A stretch of 64,000 bases of DNA from Antilocapra americana (taxonomy: Eukaryota > Chordata > Mammalia > Artiodactyla > Antilocapridae). Below are positions 1-12,394 of the stretch, in pieces. Location of the stretch: positions 37,459,771-37,523,770 of the forward strand of contig ML661885.1 in NCBI GenBank assembly GCA_007570785.1, given 5' to 3'. Numbering within the stretch: the stretch's first letter is position 1; each line of letters starts with the position of its first letter. Made by a program: the position numbers and the translations under genes. The notes beneath the pieces are model-generated. The model ran no database searches, was not told the DNA's origin, and saw only the letters and a program-made list of their open reading frames with translations.

Positions 1-547
1 CCACCAACCTTGCTTCTCTCATTTGTCCATCTCAGATTGTCATTTGTATCATTTCTAACACCACTGCTGCTTTCCCTTTACTCTCTAAAGAATGTTCCAG
101 GTCTCCTATTTCTTCTTCCCCACCCTTTGAGAGTGATATTGTCCTTTTTAAGTCTTTACTTTGAATTTTTTCTCAATTATTACCTAGGTAAGTACCTATA
201 CATCCAAAGTTATGATGGTCTAATTTGAGGTTTAAACAGATTTCCTGGGACTATTACAATTTTGGTATCCACTGACCACTTTAGAAGTACAAAATAAGAA
301 AAAGACTATATGAACCAGATACCCGTTTAATTTTATTTTATTCATAACAATATTTTCAACTTATATTTGAAAAATGAAGACCTTATAGGTAAATCTCTAG
401 AAAATGATGCACAAAAGATGCTACCTAATAGTTACATATTTGGGCCATGCCCCACTCCACTATCTTTCCCAAAATTACCATGTCAAAAAATACATGAAGA
501 CTAAGCACCATTCTATACTAGAAGATAATTTAAATCAGTAGTAATTT
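1..547. other. Unassigned AT-rich sequence
   Basis: I see no recognisable gene or repeat. The first 180 bases are pyrimidine-rich on the plus strand. A splice-donor-like CTAG|GTAAGTA occurs near 187, but the open frame before it is low-complexity Leu/Phe/Ser and is not convincing. Confidence 0.4.
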
Positions 548-2054
548 TCTCTTCAAGAAAATTAGAGATACCAAGGGAACATTTCATGCAAAGATGGGTT
601 CAATAAAGGACAGAAATGGTATGGACCTAACAGAAGCAGAACATATTAAGAAGAGGTGGCAAGAATACACGGAAGAATGATACTAAAAAGATCTTCAAGA
701 CCCAGATGACCACGATGGTGTGATCACTCACCTAGAGCCAGACATCCTGGAATGCGAAGTCAAGAGGGCCTTAGGAAGCATCACTAGGAACAAAGTTAGT
801 GGAGGTGATGGAATTCCAGTTGAGCTACTTCAAATCTGAAAAGACAATGCTATGTGATGCACTCAGTATGCCAGCAAATCTGGAAAGCTAACCAGTGGCC
901 ACAGGACTGGAAAAGGTCAGTTTTCATTCCTATCCCAAAGAAAGGAAATGCCAAAAAATGCTCAAACTACCACACAATAGCACTCATCTCACACGGTAGT
1001 AAAGTAATGACCAAAATTCTCCAAGCCAGGCTTCAAGAGTACATGAATTGTGAAATTCCAGATGTTCAAGTTGGTTTTAGAAAAGGCAGAGGAACCAGAT
1101 ATCAAATTGCCAACTTTCTGCTGGATCATCGAAAAACCAAGAGAGTTCCAGAAAAACATCTACTTTTGCTTTATTGACTACACCAAAGCCTTTGACTGTG
1201 TGAATCACAATAAACTGTGGAAAATTTTGAAAGAGATGCAAATACCAGACCACCTGACCTGCCTCCTGAGAAACCTGTATGCAGGTCAAGAAGTAACAGT
1301 TAAACTGGACATGGAACAATAGACTGGTTCCACATGGGAAAGGAGTACGTCAAGGCTGTATATTGTCACCGTGCTTATTTAACATATATGCAGAGTACAT
1401 CATGCAAAATGCAGGTCTAGATGAAGCACAAGCTAGAACCAAGATTGCCAGGAGAAATATCAATAACCTCAGATACACAGATGACATGACTCTTGTGGCA
1501 GAAAGCAAAGAAGAACTAAAGAGCCTCTTGATGAAAGTGAAAGAAGAGAGTGAAAAATTGGTTTAAAACTCAACATTCAGAAAACTAAGATCATGGCATC
1601 CTGTCCCATCACTTCATGGCAAATAGATGGGGAAACAGTGACAGACTTCATCTTCTTGGGCTCCAAAATCACTGCAGATGGTGACTTCAGCCATGAAATA
1701 AAAAGACCCTTGCTCCGTGGAAGAAAAGCTATGACCAACCTAGACAGCATATTAAAAAGCAGAGACATTACTTCACCAACAAAGGTCCATCTAGTCAAGG
1801 CTATGGTTTTTCCAGTAGTCATGTATGGATGTGAGAGTTGGACTATAAAGAAAGCTGAGCACTGAAGAACTGATGCTTTTGAACAGTTGGAAGAGACTCC
1901 TGAGAGTTCCTTGGAATGCAAGGAGATTCAATCATTCCATCCTAAAGGAAATCAGTCCTGAATATTCACTGGAAGGACCAGTGCTGAAGCTGAAACTCCA
2001 ATACTGAACTGAACTGAAATGAAATGAAATGAACTGAACTGAACTGAACTGAAG
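548..2054 (+). mobile_element. BovB (RTE-type) LINE fragment, decayed reverse transcriptase
   Basis: This is a 5'-truncated copy of the ruminant BovB non-LTR retrotransposon. Its protein is an endonuclease/reverse transcriptase that copies its RNA at a nicked chromosomal target. The remaining part covers the RT domain: FIDYTKAFDCVNHNKLW (motif A, about 1170-1220), RQGCILSPCLFN (motif B, about 1350-1380) and YTDD in place of the usual YADD (motif C, about 1474-1485). The frame moves among all three phases (segments at 854, 1050, 1363 and 1593), so it is dead. Near 2004 the sequence jumps from the C-terminal coding part straight into an ACTGA-type pentamer tail, so about 300 bases of the 3' end are deleted. 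Confidence 0.93.
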
Positions 2055-2639
2055 ATGCTCTATCTACGTCTGTGGCAGCCTTAAAACAGCCTGACAATAA
2101 ACAAAGATTCACTGGAATCAATATAAAGAAGTACAATGAGCAAGATAGGAGAAATAGAAAAGTAAAAACAGAATAAATAAGTTAACCTACCAACTACCTT
2201 CCATAATCACAGAAAGGCTCTAGAGTTATTTCACTCTATTTTCCACTGATAACTTTATATTCAAAACGACTGCCCCTTTATTGAACTTCAACTATTGGTT
2301 TCCTATACTTGTTCTCTCCCCCTATTTCTATTTGCTCCAAAGGGACAAAAGATTTTTGGTTAAGGCCTACAATTACACTTATTCAAAAAGAGCAATATCC
2401 TCCTATAAAATGAAATAAACATATCTAGAAGTATATATCAAATTTAAAAAGAGATACTGTTTATCTGTAAATCAATCATATGTATAATTAATTTTCATCT
2501 TAAATGCTTAATTCCTTACTGAGCAAAGAACCATTCAGGGTTTTAAAATATGGAAAATTCAGGTAAGTGGAGGAGTGGCATTTTCTGTTTCCATTAAGGG
2601 TAATTCTTTCCTTCCAAGTGTTCACCAAATCCATGAGGA
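2055..2639. other. Unassigned AT-rich sequence
   Basis: No gene or repeat was recognised between the BovB tail and the L2 fragment. Confidence 0.35.
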
Positions 2640-3110
2640 AATTCTGTTGGATCTACTTTTTGAATATATTTAGAACCAAAACACTTCTCACCAGTTCCAC
2701 AAGTACATGCCTGGTTTCTCCAGTATTTCTCATGCGTATTACTGGAAAACTTCCTGACTGGTCTTCCTTCACCTTTTTATTTATTATTCATTTATTTGTA
2801 TTTATTATTGCACAGCAGCAATAATGTACCTCAGATCATATCATTAACATGCTTGAAACCCTTCAACAACTTCCCATTTGGCTTACCATGCCTACAGGAC
2901 CCAGCCCTTGTCCTCCTCCCCAGCTGCTTTCCCGGCTCACTCAGATCCAGCCACGCTGCCTTCCCTGTACGTTTTCACTTAAGATCATTACTTTGCCTAA
3001 ATCGCTTTTTCTCCAGAAATCAGCAGAGACAACTAGTCTTCTAGTCAGTAGAAAGCTTCTTTTAATCCTTCTCTCAGTGAGATCTGCGTGAGAATACCAC
3101 TCACTCTTAT
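2640..3110 (+). mobile_element. L2 LINE 3' region fragment
   Basis: The order of landmarks matches the L2 3' part in sense orientation: a T-rich stretch, then CTTGAAACCCTTCAACAAC, a CC-rich 'tcctcctcccca' segment and 'cactcagatccagccacgctgcc'-like sequence, and then a 'cttctctcagtgag' block. It is strongly diverged, as expected for a mammalian-wide L2. The open frames across it are chance products. Confidence 0.7.
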
Positions 3111-4524
3111 TATTTTAGTATATTTCAGGTACAAAGAAAGCACTTTCTGAACAAGATTTTTCTTGGAAGAGAATTCCTGACAACCAAATCAATACAGTAC
3201 TGTTTGGAGCAACTGCTATGACAAATCAGAACCATATAAACAAAATATATTGTATTTAAATATGGGAAACTTCATTACACAAGCATTTTTGATAACAGAA
3301 TTTTTCCCATATGATTCCTATGATTTTATAGCATGTTGTATATCTTGATAGAAAGCTGAAAAACTTTCACACTTTCTATGTGATCTGCACATTCAGATCT
3401 GACTCAATTAGATTTATTAAAGAAACTGGATTTATCATCCAGTTAAAAGAATGCTCTTTCTCAAACAGCACCTAACATCTGCATCTAGCATGATATATTG
3501 GGATCCTTAGTTATCTATATCAAATATTGCACTGGTTGAAATCATGCTTCAATCAGCACCACTGTTTACATATGCAATGTATTCTCTGGAAGATACATGC
3601 TCTTGATTTCTTAATTCTTCAAGATGAGTAAACAACTGTCAAGTGGGAGTTTAGCAGAATGTTTTCAAAAGAGGTTGAAAGTAAACTATAATTTTTCTTG
3701 GGATACCACTCTTTTTACTCCACTCCCAGTCTCAGAAAGTCTACCCTAAGTCCGTGTATCTACATGGGTTTAATATTAAAATATGATGTAAAATTTAAGG
3801 AAATTTTACCGAAGAGGTAAAGATCTTCTTTTTGATAATTTTGTTCTTTACCTGAAGTAATTTCCCCTTCAGTAAATCTCTCTTAGCCTCTTAGCAGCTG
3901 TCCCCCACACTCTTCTACAAATTCCCTATTCCCTATTCCCGTAATACAGACAGGAGGAAAAAAAGTATGACGTTTGCTAATGCTAGGTCCCAAAGAAGAT
4001 GAGACAGTGTGATGGATGCCACTGGTGGGACTGAGTTATGAAGGAAGACTGTCAAATCTTAACAAGTGATTTCCTGTGATTTTATAATATTCAAAACATG
4101 ATATCCTCTTTTAAACACCACATTAATTGAGAGAGAAACCATGCGAATGATGAGTCACCAGAGCAGACACTGGAGTTAGGCCTTCCTTTTGAACGCAAGA
4201 ATGTTTTGTGATATAAATCCCTCCAGATAAATCATGTATTTTATCACTTTTATAACAAAGTTTCTTTAGCAATGTTGAAAGTAATTGGTAGAAAATAATG
4301 TCACACAGTGAAATTAGTTGCATAACTTTATTTATGCTTTGTCTCTAAAAATGTGTTAGGTAACAAGTTAAAAATAGGTGAATTTTTAGGTCACTTAAAT
4401 TCTTCTGAATGAATAGAAAGTGCAACTCTGGCAACAACTGTGACGATAACACACATTTGTTGTGCTGGCCCTATGTCATCTGTTTCTCTTCTTTCTTTAG
4501 AAAGGAAGAAATGTCTCCTCCCTT
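3111..4524. other. Unassigned AT-rich sequence
   Basis: No convincing gene or repeat. A minus-strand donor-like CAG|GTAAAG at about 3847 has no open upstream exon in any frame. Confidence 0.35.
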
Positions 4525-5775
4525 TTCAACCTTGTAGTCTGGTTTGGACTGAACCGGCCTCACATGCCCTGGGGATGAACCATGGTTAGCAAAGACCATC
4601 CCTGCATGCACTATTCCTGTTGTAATGATCAGCACAGTGACCTAAGCTAGGCCAATTGCCATGATTCTTAAGGACATTTCACTGTCAGTGGTGACACAGA
4701 TTTCCTGTTTTGTGATTGAGAAGTCATATAACTCTCAGAGCTACTAAAGTCAACTTGGGGTCATGAGTTGGGGAAGTCTTCCCAAAATGGAGTTAATATC
4801 CACCTAGTGAAAATTAAAAATAGAAAGAAAGAACTAACAAAATGTTATAGACCAATTATACTTCAAAAACACAACAATAAACTCAGAGCAAAAAAGATAA
4901 GATTTGCAGTTACCAGAAATGAGGGATGTGGAATTGGAAGACGGCAAGTCAAAAATTAAAAACGTCAATCATTAAAGAAAATGTCAGACAATTATTTAAA
5001 ATGTGCTATTTTTTCTAGATTTTATGAATCTATGGTATTTATCAGCCTTTCAACTTTGTGATTTCTATGATTTATTTTTCCTTTCTAAGTAAATATTGAC
5101 ATTTGTACTTAATTTTGAACTTGTGATTTTGATTTCTTTTCTTTAAGAGGGTCACATAAATTTGGTAAGCTTCACGCTCTACAAGTCTGGACCTGATTCT
5201 GGTAGAAGATGAAAGATCATAGAGATTTGAAGATATATTCAAGCTTTGCATAGGTACTTTAAAAAAAACATTTTAATAATAAAAATGAGTTACATGACTT
5301 AAAAAAAGTTATAAACATCGAGTTGTAAGATAAACTTGGGATGTAATGAACAAAATAATAATTAACACTGCTGTATATGTGAAAGTTGTTAAAAGAGTAC
5401 ATCCTAAGAGTTCTCACACAAGGAAAAATATTTTTTATACTTCTTTAATTTTGTATTTATGAGATGATGAATGGTCACTAAATTTACTGTGATAATCATT
5501 TCATGATGTATGTAAGTGAATCACTACTGTTATACACCTTAAACTGTATGTCACTTATATCTTAACAAAACTAGAAAAAAAAATTAAAAACAAAATGAAG
5601 GAAATTATAACCTAAGTCACATTCTATGAGATTCAGGATCAATCCTCACCCAAAGCAGCATGTACCTCTGGAGTTTTGATTCTGGTAAACTACTAAATTC
5701 TTTTTTATTTTTTAAGCCAGTCACGGTTGAGTTTTCTATTACTTGCAACTGAAGTCTTCTTGGCTGGCACACAAT
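4525..5775 (+). repeat. Possible old LTR/LINE-like element split by an L1 tail
   Basis: The 4525-4785 block has slightly higher GC. The 5700-5770 block contains 'taagccagt..gagtt..tctattacttgcaac', which resembles the end of an old mammalian interspersed element. The two could be halves of one element interrupted by the L1 tail at 4786-5598. I cannot name the family. Confidence 0.25.
4786..5598 (+). mobile_element. L1 LINE 3' UTR fragment
   Basis: It matches the L1 3' UTR as remembered for L1MA-type and artiodactyl L1. Landmarks are 'cagttaccagaaatgaggg' (4908), 'gggatgtaatgaacaaaat' (about 5338), 'taacactgctgtatatg' (about 5363), 'agttctcacacaaggaaaaa' (about 5409), 'atcatttcatgatgtatgta' (about 5495) and 'tacaccttaaactgtatg' (about 5533), ending in an A-rich tail at 5575-5598. 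There is no coding capacity. Confidence 0.75.
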
Positions 5776-7825
5776 CTCTAATACAGACTCTAAAATCTGT
5801 TTATTACTTTCTCATCAGCTGCCATGATGCTTATGAACTCTGTTTCTATGGAAATTGGTTTTTCCTTTGTGAAAAGCAAGCACACTGGGACTTGTATTCT
5901 ATAGTCATGTTGTTTCTTTAAAGAAGTTTTACACTAAAAATAGTCATCTAATGAGATCAAAATCTTTACTGGGATCAAAAAATCACAAGACTGGATGCTT
6001 GGTTTTAAATTTCATTTGATAATTATGACAGTAGACTGATTCTATTTAAGACTAGAAAGCAATAAAAACAAATGACATCCCACATGTCTCAAGCAACAGT
6101 AATAAACTACTTTTTTTTAAGTAATTCACAATAAACTATCTCCCACCTAACTTTAAAGCTAATTCAGAAATACATAAAAGAGATAGTAGACAGCAAATGA
6201 CATATTACTTCTATTACTGATAAAGCTGGAAAACTAACCTACCAAAACCCTAGAACATTAAGTCTAGAACTGTTACAAAAAAGCAGCTCTACTGAACATA
6301 GGACTTCATGATGTAGGGTTCACGACACTGTAAGTCAATGAGACAGTAGTAGAGAATTAGCTTTACAGAGTTCATAGAGGTGAACCAGGACTAAAGGCAA
6401 AAGAGAATATGGCAGACAAAGTTGGTTGTGTTTTTTCATCTTACAAATAGAATCAAAATTTTATGCAGATCAACAGTGTGCTTAGGATAAAAAAATTACT
6501 TTTCTGGGGCTTTTATGGCTAGAGGCAGTTATATTACATAAATCAGGCAAATAATATTTAGATAGAAGTTTACTAAGTACAGCTTCTATCAAAGCTATTT
6601 ATTCCCAAGTAAGAGATAGACCCAACTGGCATGCACCTTTCATATTAATACTTTGTCCTTCCTCCGTCATGACTGAAATGTGGTCCTACTTCCTATAATT
6701 CAACAGTCCTCTTTTAATCATAAGTTTGAGAGTCACACACTACAGGTACTAAGGCAATGAGCAAGAAAAGGGAAACAAACAGAAAAAACAAATGCATAGG
6801 TCTCTGTTGATTTCCTTGAGTAGTCTATTTCCAGATTTGTTTTTACATGAGAAAAACATAAACTCCTTTATTTAAATGTTGCAGTTATAATATATGTGTT
6901 ACATATAGCTAAATACAATGCTGAGGTCAGAGAAAGATTTGCTTCCAGAGAGAAGTCTAAGGTAACTGGAGTCATTAGCAACCTGGCTGCTATTTCAGTA
7001 GAAAATAAAGTAAATCAGAGGCTCCCAGAGATGAGAAGTTCTAGGAAAAAAAAATAGGTGCAGGTTACGTAATGCATATAAGCCAAGGGGAGAGTGATTT
7101 CAAATGGAAGAGGCAGACTAGTACAGTGCAGATGTTAATTCATTATCTAGCAGGGCACTGGAGCCAAGAGCCCATTGTAAACATCTCCTCCTCACTCTGT
7201 TCAGTGATGTCACACTGGCAATTTAAAATCAGCCACGTCGGCAATGTTTACATCATGAAAATTAGCAAATGCTGCAAATCAGGATTTCTTTATTTTTTTC
7301 CTTTATAAAGCTGATTGTCCAATATTTACCAGCACACTACTGGTTATACCCCACTGCGCAGCTAAACAAGAACCTAGAAAAAAGTGCAATGGTTAGCCAA
7401 AGAGCTATCACTATTAATATGAGACTTCATTAGTGCAAAGAATACCTAAGAGAGAGCCTGACATTTAGCAGGAGTTCAGTCACTGTTTGAGAAAGTAAGA
7501 GAAGAAAGGAGAATAAACCAATTCTTTCTTGGTTATAGATTATAATAGAGTTAATTTTAGGTTTCAAAAGAACTGAAAACAAGGTAACAAATTCCTCAGG
7601 TTTTAACTTAATGATACCTGAAAATCTTTTCAATTCTTTGAAAGTGCATTCCACTCCTGATCCTACACTATTCTCTTTGAGTTGCATGTTGTGACAGAGT
7701 TTAAGTGCATTTATAAAATCAAAACATGTTAGAGCTTTAAAAAATCTTAGCAAGCATGATTCCAAAGATCCAATTGTTAGTATAATGACAGAGACAGGGA
7801 AAGAGCGTGTCGAAGAGCATTTAAA
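5776..7825. other. Unassigned AT-rich sequence
   Basis: No gene was recognised. The 7140-7370 block (locally higher GC, 'ttaaaatcagccacgtcgg', 'taccagcacactactgg') has the look of an old mobile element, but I could not place it in a family. Confidence 0.3.
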
Positions 7826-7990
7826 GTTCCCTGAGTTATCGATCCCTGAATTGGGAAGATCCTCTGAAGGAGGGCATGGCAACCTAGCCCAGGGTTCTTG
7901 CCTGGAAAATCTCGTGGACAGAGGAGCCTTGTTGGGCTACAGTCTATGGGGTGACAAAGAATCAGACATGACTGAGCAACTTTCAATTCA
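7826..7990 (+). mobile_element. Bov-tA SINE, 5'-truncated
   Basis: It contains the BovB-derived body of Bov-tA: 'gatccctgaattgggaag', 'gagggcatggcaac', 'ttcttgcctggaaaat', 'gacagaggagcc' and the terminal 'cagacatgactgagcaac'. The tRNA-like head is mostly missing. Confidence 0.88.
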
Positions 7991-8309
7991 CGAGTTATAC
8001 AGAGAAAACTGAAAGTGGTTATCATTAGATGGCACTATATTATACAATAGAATCTATATCTTGAGATACCCAAAATAAATAAGTATGCTTGTTTTTTTCA
8101 TTATTCTAGATTTGAATAGTATGTAAAATCCCTTTATATCATTTTATTTATTGGAATTATTTATGCATAATTCTTGGCACAAATAATGTTAGATGGCACA
8201 AAAACTAAAATACAGAAAAGAATTACATAGAAACAGAAAGCTGGAATCAAACTCAGCAGTGACACAGGGGACCAGAAATAAAAGCTGGGTGAAGATTTAG
8301 AAAGCTCAT

Positions 8310-8620
8310 GTACCATACTAGGCAAAGAAGAGGTCATCAGATGTTTCCTGTTAGTGAGTTAACTCAAGCAATAATCTGGTTAAACCAAGGGGCAGGAGTA
8401 AGTCTAATGGTAGGGAGATCAACTGCATTATTCCACTAATTCTGGTAAGAAATTATGGGGTCCTTAATAAAGTAGTGGAAAGAAATGAAAAAAATATATT
8501 TAGGAGGTTAAATTGTGAAAGTTTTTGATGGATTCAATACAGAAGTTAAAAAAAAAGAGAGGAAACAAAAGCTATCAATTTTATTCCTTGTGGGATTGAA
8601 TAAGTAAGATTTAGAGCACA
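8310..8620 (-). mobile_element. L2 LINE fragment (antisense)
   Basis: The plus strand reads like the reverse complement of the mid part of L2: 'actcaagcaataatctgg', 'gtagggagatcaa', 'tttaggaggttaaattgtg' and 'gatggattcaatacag'. It is diverged, and the family call rests on landmark order. Confidence 0.45.
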
Positions 8621-8845
8621 GAAAAAGGAAAAAGTTTGTAGGAAAATATATATTCTATTGTCCAATGAATAAATGTGTTTCATAACTGAATCTGGCAGTG
8701 TTCCTCCATCACTGAACAAAAGAGAAGATATCCTAACTATCCAATATGAGTATTTTTGTCTACTGGTAGATTATATTTTTATAGTGCATATATGAGTGCT
8801 TGAATATGTTATGCCATAACTTAATGTGTGTGGTGGAGAGTATTA

Positions 8846-9029
8846 TGTGCTTAGTCTTTGCAACCTCATAGCCAACCAAGCTCCTCTGTGTCCATGGGGA
8901 TTCTCCAAGCAAGAATACTGGAGTGGGTTGCCATGCCCTCCTCCAAGGGATTTTCCCAACCCAGGGATCGAACCCAGGTCTCCCGCATTGCAGGTGGATT
9001 CTTTACCATCTGAACCACCAGGGAAGCCT
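8846..9029 (-). mobile_element. Bov-tA SINE
   Basis: Reverse-complement Bov-tA. It runs from the BovB-like tail ('gtgcttagtctttgcaacc') through 'aagaatactggagtgggttg' and 'cccagggatcgaacccagg' to the tRNA-derived head ending 'gaaccaccagggaagcc'. It is nearly full length. Confidence 0.93.
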
Positions 9030-9109
9030 GAAGGGTAGTATGAATTACTGATTCAATCATTATGTGGTGGTAGTGGCTGTTTAGGTAAACTGAGCATTGA
9101 CTGTACCAG

Positions 9110-9260
9110 ATAATTTTATGTGTATTCACTTTCAAAATAATCCTATAAAGAAAGCACTCTTATCATTACCCCATTTTTCTGATATGTAACCTAATAAGCA
9201 CAAAGTAATTTAACTTTGCCTAAAATCACACAGCTAGGAAAGGATACAGGAAGAATTTAA
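9110..9260 (-). mobile_element. MIR SINE fragment
   Basis: It resembles reverse-complement MIR: a 'cattaccccatttttctgat' block followed by 'cctaaaatcacacagctagg', equivalent to the conserved MIR core. It is old and diverged. Confidence 0.65.
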
Positions 9261-9479
9261 AACTAGTAAAAGAAAAGGCTGCCCTTATAGCTATCAGCTT
9301 GTAGCTGGCCTAGTTGCTGTTGGTTAGGCTCTTGTATGCTCCCAGTAAATGAAAACAATTTCATAGAATATTATCATCAGATAAGAGCTTTCTGTTACTA
9401 TTATGGAACAAAGCAAAAACAATACCACTCCATAATCAGGTCTGAACACAGATAAAAGCAAACACACTGTGTAATGAAA

Positions 9480-9790
9480 ATGAGCAAACATTCCTCTCCC
9501 CTAAATGCAAAATGACTCTGTTTCTTCTCCAGTAGCAGTGCTAAGTAATGTTCTGTTCATCCCACTTCCTCTCCCAAACCACCTAATACAAGTGCAAATC
9601 CTGTAACAAGCTTCCCTGAACCCCTTCTCGCAAACATACCCCACAGTTTCACAAGGCATGTGGTTTTCCCATCTGCAGCAAATAATAAGACTCAACTTTG
9701 CTTGACTAAAGACGTGTTCCTGGTTGGGTTTGGTTAATGGATAACACTAGCTCTGCAGGCTCCAGGGTTTCGGCCTTAAACACTATGCTG
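9480..9790 (+). repeat. Possible LTR fragment, family unknown
   Basis: A block of raised GC with the composition of an LTR R/U5 region: 'ccccacagtttcacaaggc', an AATAAG-like signal near 9681 and 'tggttaatggataacac'. I cannot assign a family, and no flanking duplication was found. Confidence 0.25.
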
Positions 9791-10096
9791 TATGTGAACA
9801 CTCCTCATAAATGAAAGGTATCAGGGAAATTGTCAGTCTTAAAGTCAACTAAATAGCTGGGAAAAGTGACAAATAAAACTAAAAACTAGTGGATTTGATT
9901 TAAAAATTTAAGCACTTGCAGTTAAATGTTTAACATATAGGCCTAATTAATGATGCATGAAATGTTATATGCTAGATTTTTTAATGTCTTATTCCACATT
10001 AGAACTACATACTACATTCATAACTACTTATAAAGAATATAAAGAATGAAAATCTGATCACATTTTAACAAAATAACAGGCAATATCTGTCTTAAA

Positions 10097-10744
10097 CCTA
10101 GCTCTAAGATCATGGCTTCTGGTCCCATTATTTCATGGCAAATAGATGGGGAAACAGTGGAAACAGTGGCAGACTTTATTATTCTGGGCTCCAAAATCAC
10201 TGCAGATGGTGATTGGAGCCATGAAATTAAAAGACGCTTGCTCTTTGGAAGTAAAGTTAAGAACAACCTAGACAGCATATTAAAAAGCAGAGACATTACT
10301 TTACCAACAAAGGTCTGTCTAGTCAAAGCTATGGTTTTTCCAGTAGTCATGTATGGATGTGAGAGTTGAACCATAAAGAAAGCTGAGTGCCGAAGAATTG
10401 ATGCTTTTGAACTGTGGTGTTGGAGAAGACTCTTGAGAGTCCCTTGGACTGCAAGGAGATCCAACCAGTCCATCCTAAAGGATATCTGTCCTGAATATTC
10501 ATTCAAAGGACTGATGCTGAAGCTGAAACTCCAATACTTTGGCCACCTGATGCAAAGAACTGACTCATTTGAAAAGACCCTGATGCTGGGAAACATTGAA
10601 GGCAGGAGGAAAAGGAGACAACAGAGGATGAGATGGTTGGATGGCATCACCGACTCGATGGACATGAGTTTGAGCAAGCTCTGGGAGTTGGTGATGGACA
10701 GGGATCACAAAGAGTCGGATACCACTGAGTGACTAAACCGAACT
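10097..10744 (+). mobile_element. BovB LINE 3' fragment with a nearly open C-terminal frame
   Basis: This 5'-truncated BovB keeps the C-terminal part of its protein. From 10,112 to 10,732 one frame runs about 207 codons with a single in-frame stop (TGA at 10,367-10,369), where the family has Trp in CESW. Recognisable blocks are [66 protein letters not shown] and [14 protein letters not shown]. About 25 bases near 10,703 are missing, so the frame runs early into the final SD-T-E segment. It lacks the endonuclease and the RT catalytic motifs, so it cannot be autonomous. Confidence 0.92.
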
Positions 10745-11094
10745 TACTGACACCATACTACCAAGAAGTAAACATTTTTATGTTAAACACTGAGATTTTA
10801 AGAGTTGTTCATTACTGCTATATAGCCTTGCCAATCATGAATTACTCTTACATATTCCCTTCTAGGGAAATACAGGCTGTTCTCTGACTACAAACCCCCT
10901 ACTTCCACTCTCTTTCCAATTACCTTTTCCTCTGTTGAAATAGACACAGGTTAGTTAAATCAATAACTCCACTACCTAAATACTTAGCTAACCAGAGACT
11001 AGAATGTTACCATCCCCCTCCTTACTAGAACCTCTAGAAGCTACAAGCAATTCAGCGATTCCCTTCACTTGGTTTTTGGTAGAGAAGGATAATA
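10745..11094. other. Unassigned sequence
   Basis: No gene or repeat was recognised between the BovB end and the following SINE. Confidence 0.35.
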
Positions 11095-11312
11095 TGCGTG
11101 TGTGCTAAGTTGTTTCAGTCGTGTCTGACTCTCTGCGACCCTATGGTCTGTAGCTTGCCAGGCTCCTCACTCCATAGGATTCGCCAAGAATACTGGGGTG
11201 AACTGCCATGCCTTCCTCCAGGGTATATTCCCCACCCAGGGATCAAACCCTGTCTCTTATATCTCCTGCCCTGGCTTGCGTGTTCTTGACCACTAGCGCC
11301 ACCTAGGAAGCA
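11095..11312 (-). mobile_element. Bov-tA1 SINE
   Basis: Reverse-complement Bov-tA1, recognised by 'gtgtgctaagttgtttcag', 'cgtgtctgactctctgcgac', 'cccacccagggatcaaac' and the head 'ccactagcgccacctagg', which carries the tRNA-derived pol III B-box/A-box part. Confidence 0.92.
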
Positions 11313-12156
11313 CAAAGGATAGAATATTCCTTCCCAAAGTAGTAGGAAGGGAAGGAGGTCACTGGGCTCCTCCCCAGGCTCCAGACTCATTATTTGCATT
11401 GCTTTCTTCCTCCTTCCTTCTCCCCAGTCTCTTACTACAGAAAGTGAAGATTCCCCTGGGGGTGATGACTGAAGATAGCTTGCAGTTAATCTACTATTGA
11501 AAACTCTGAGAGAATTGGGTCCCAATTACAGGCAAGATTGTTTTTTTAAAGAAGGGGTATTTAATACTTTTTGTTCACACATTAGGTTCAGTCTTTAATT
11601 CCAAAGCAACAGAAAAAGATTCACTTCAGTATCTCATGTTATCACAAGCTATCATTTTTAGTACTTATTTAAGCTTACTCAGTATCGAAATTTTCTTCAA
11701 GCCACAATTACCTATTTCAATTGTACATTATAAACAACCACTCAGATTGAATCCATCTATACACATGTATAAGTGACAAAAATATCCTCTAAGGAGCCTC
11801 TATTTGCTTTCTCTGTAAGATCCATGATTCAAACTAGAAAGTGAAGATCCCTCTAGTTCTACCTTTTGCAATCCTTTAACACTGTATACTCTATGATCCC
11901 ATAATACTAAATGCAGTGTTATAGGATTTTTACTACCCATTTAGGAGAAATACACCACAATAACTTTAGGTAATTAGGTTCTGAGTTAAGGTTAGCCCAG
12001 TGAATCTCCATGCTAATTTAATCCTCCTAATGTTACATAATAATCCAATGCTTTTCTATATACCAACACTAAAACAAGTTGGAAAGGTCACATATTTACT
12101 TTAATATTTAAAATTTAATGAGCATTTTCCTCTTTGATTGAATAAAGGCACACAGG
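11313..12156. other. Unassigned AT-rich sequence
   Basis: No gene or repeat was recognised. A minus-strand frame at 11,115-11,525 is partly SINE-derived and is not credible as a gene. Confidence 0.35.
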
Positions 12157-12349
12157 AGGCTTCCCAGGTGGCTCAGTGGTAGGGAACCCAAATGCCAGTG
12201 CAGGAGACACAGGAGATGCAGATTCAATCCCAGGGTCAGGGACATCCTCTGGAGAAGGAAATGGCAACCCACTCCAGTAATCTTGCCTGAGAAATCCCAT
12301 GGACAGGAGGAACCTGGCAGGCTACAGTCCAGAGCCGGACACAACTGAG

Positions 12350-12350
<1 letters not shown>
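12157..12350 (+). mobile_element. Bov-tA SINE
   Basis: Full head ('aggcttcccaggtggctcag'), body ('aggaaatggcaacccactcc') and tail ('gccggacacaactgagcg'). It runs directly into a CA microsatellite. Confidence 0.94.

Positions 12351-12393
<43 letters not shown>
12351..12393 (+). repeat. (CA)n microsatellite grown from a SINE tail
   Basis: A nearly pure CA dinucleotide run, preceded by GCGCGC, at the 3' end of the Bov-tA copy. It is probably length-polymorphic. The minus-strand Cys/Val run in frames here is this repeat translated. Confidence 0.97.

Positions 12394-12394
<1 letters not shown>

Noticed and set aside
1474..1485. YTDD/YADD boxes as retron or group II intron reverse transcriptases
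   Set aside because: All flanking motifs and the 3' tails match BovB LINEs. No intron RNA or msr/msd structure is present.
7140..7370. Possible DNA transposon or LTR fragment
   Set aside because: The composition suggests an old element, but I found no terminal repeats or family landmarks I can trust.
10024..10677. Minus-strand 217-codon frame opposite BovB
   Set aside because: It is the antisense of the BovB C-terminal region. The same antisense frame appears at other BovB copies (15.0-15.4, 24.5-24.9, 28.2-28.8 kb), so it follows BovB codon structure and is not a separate gene.
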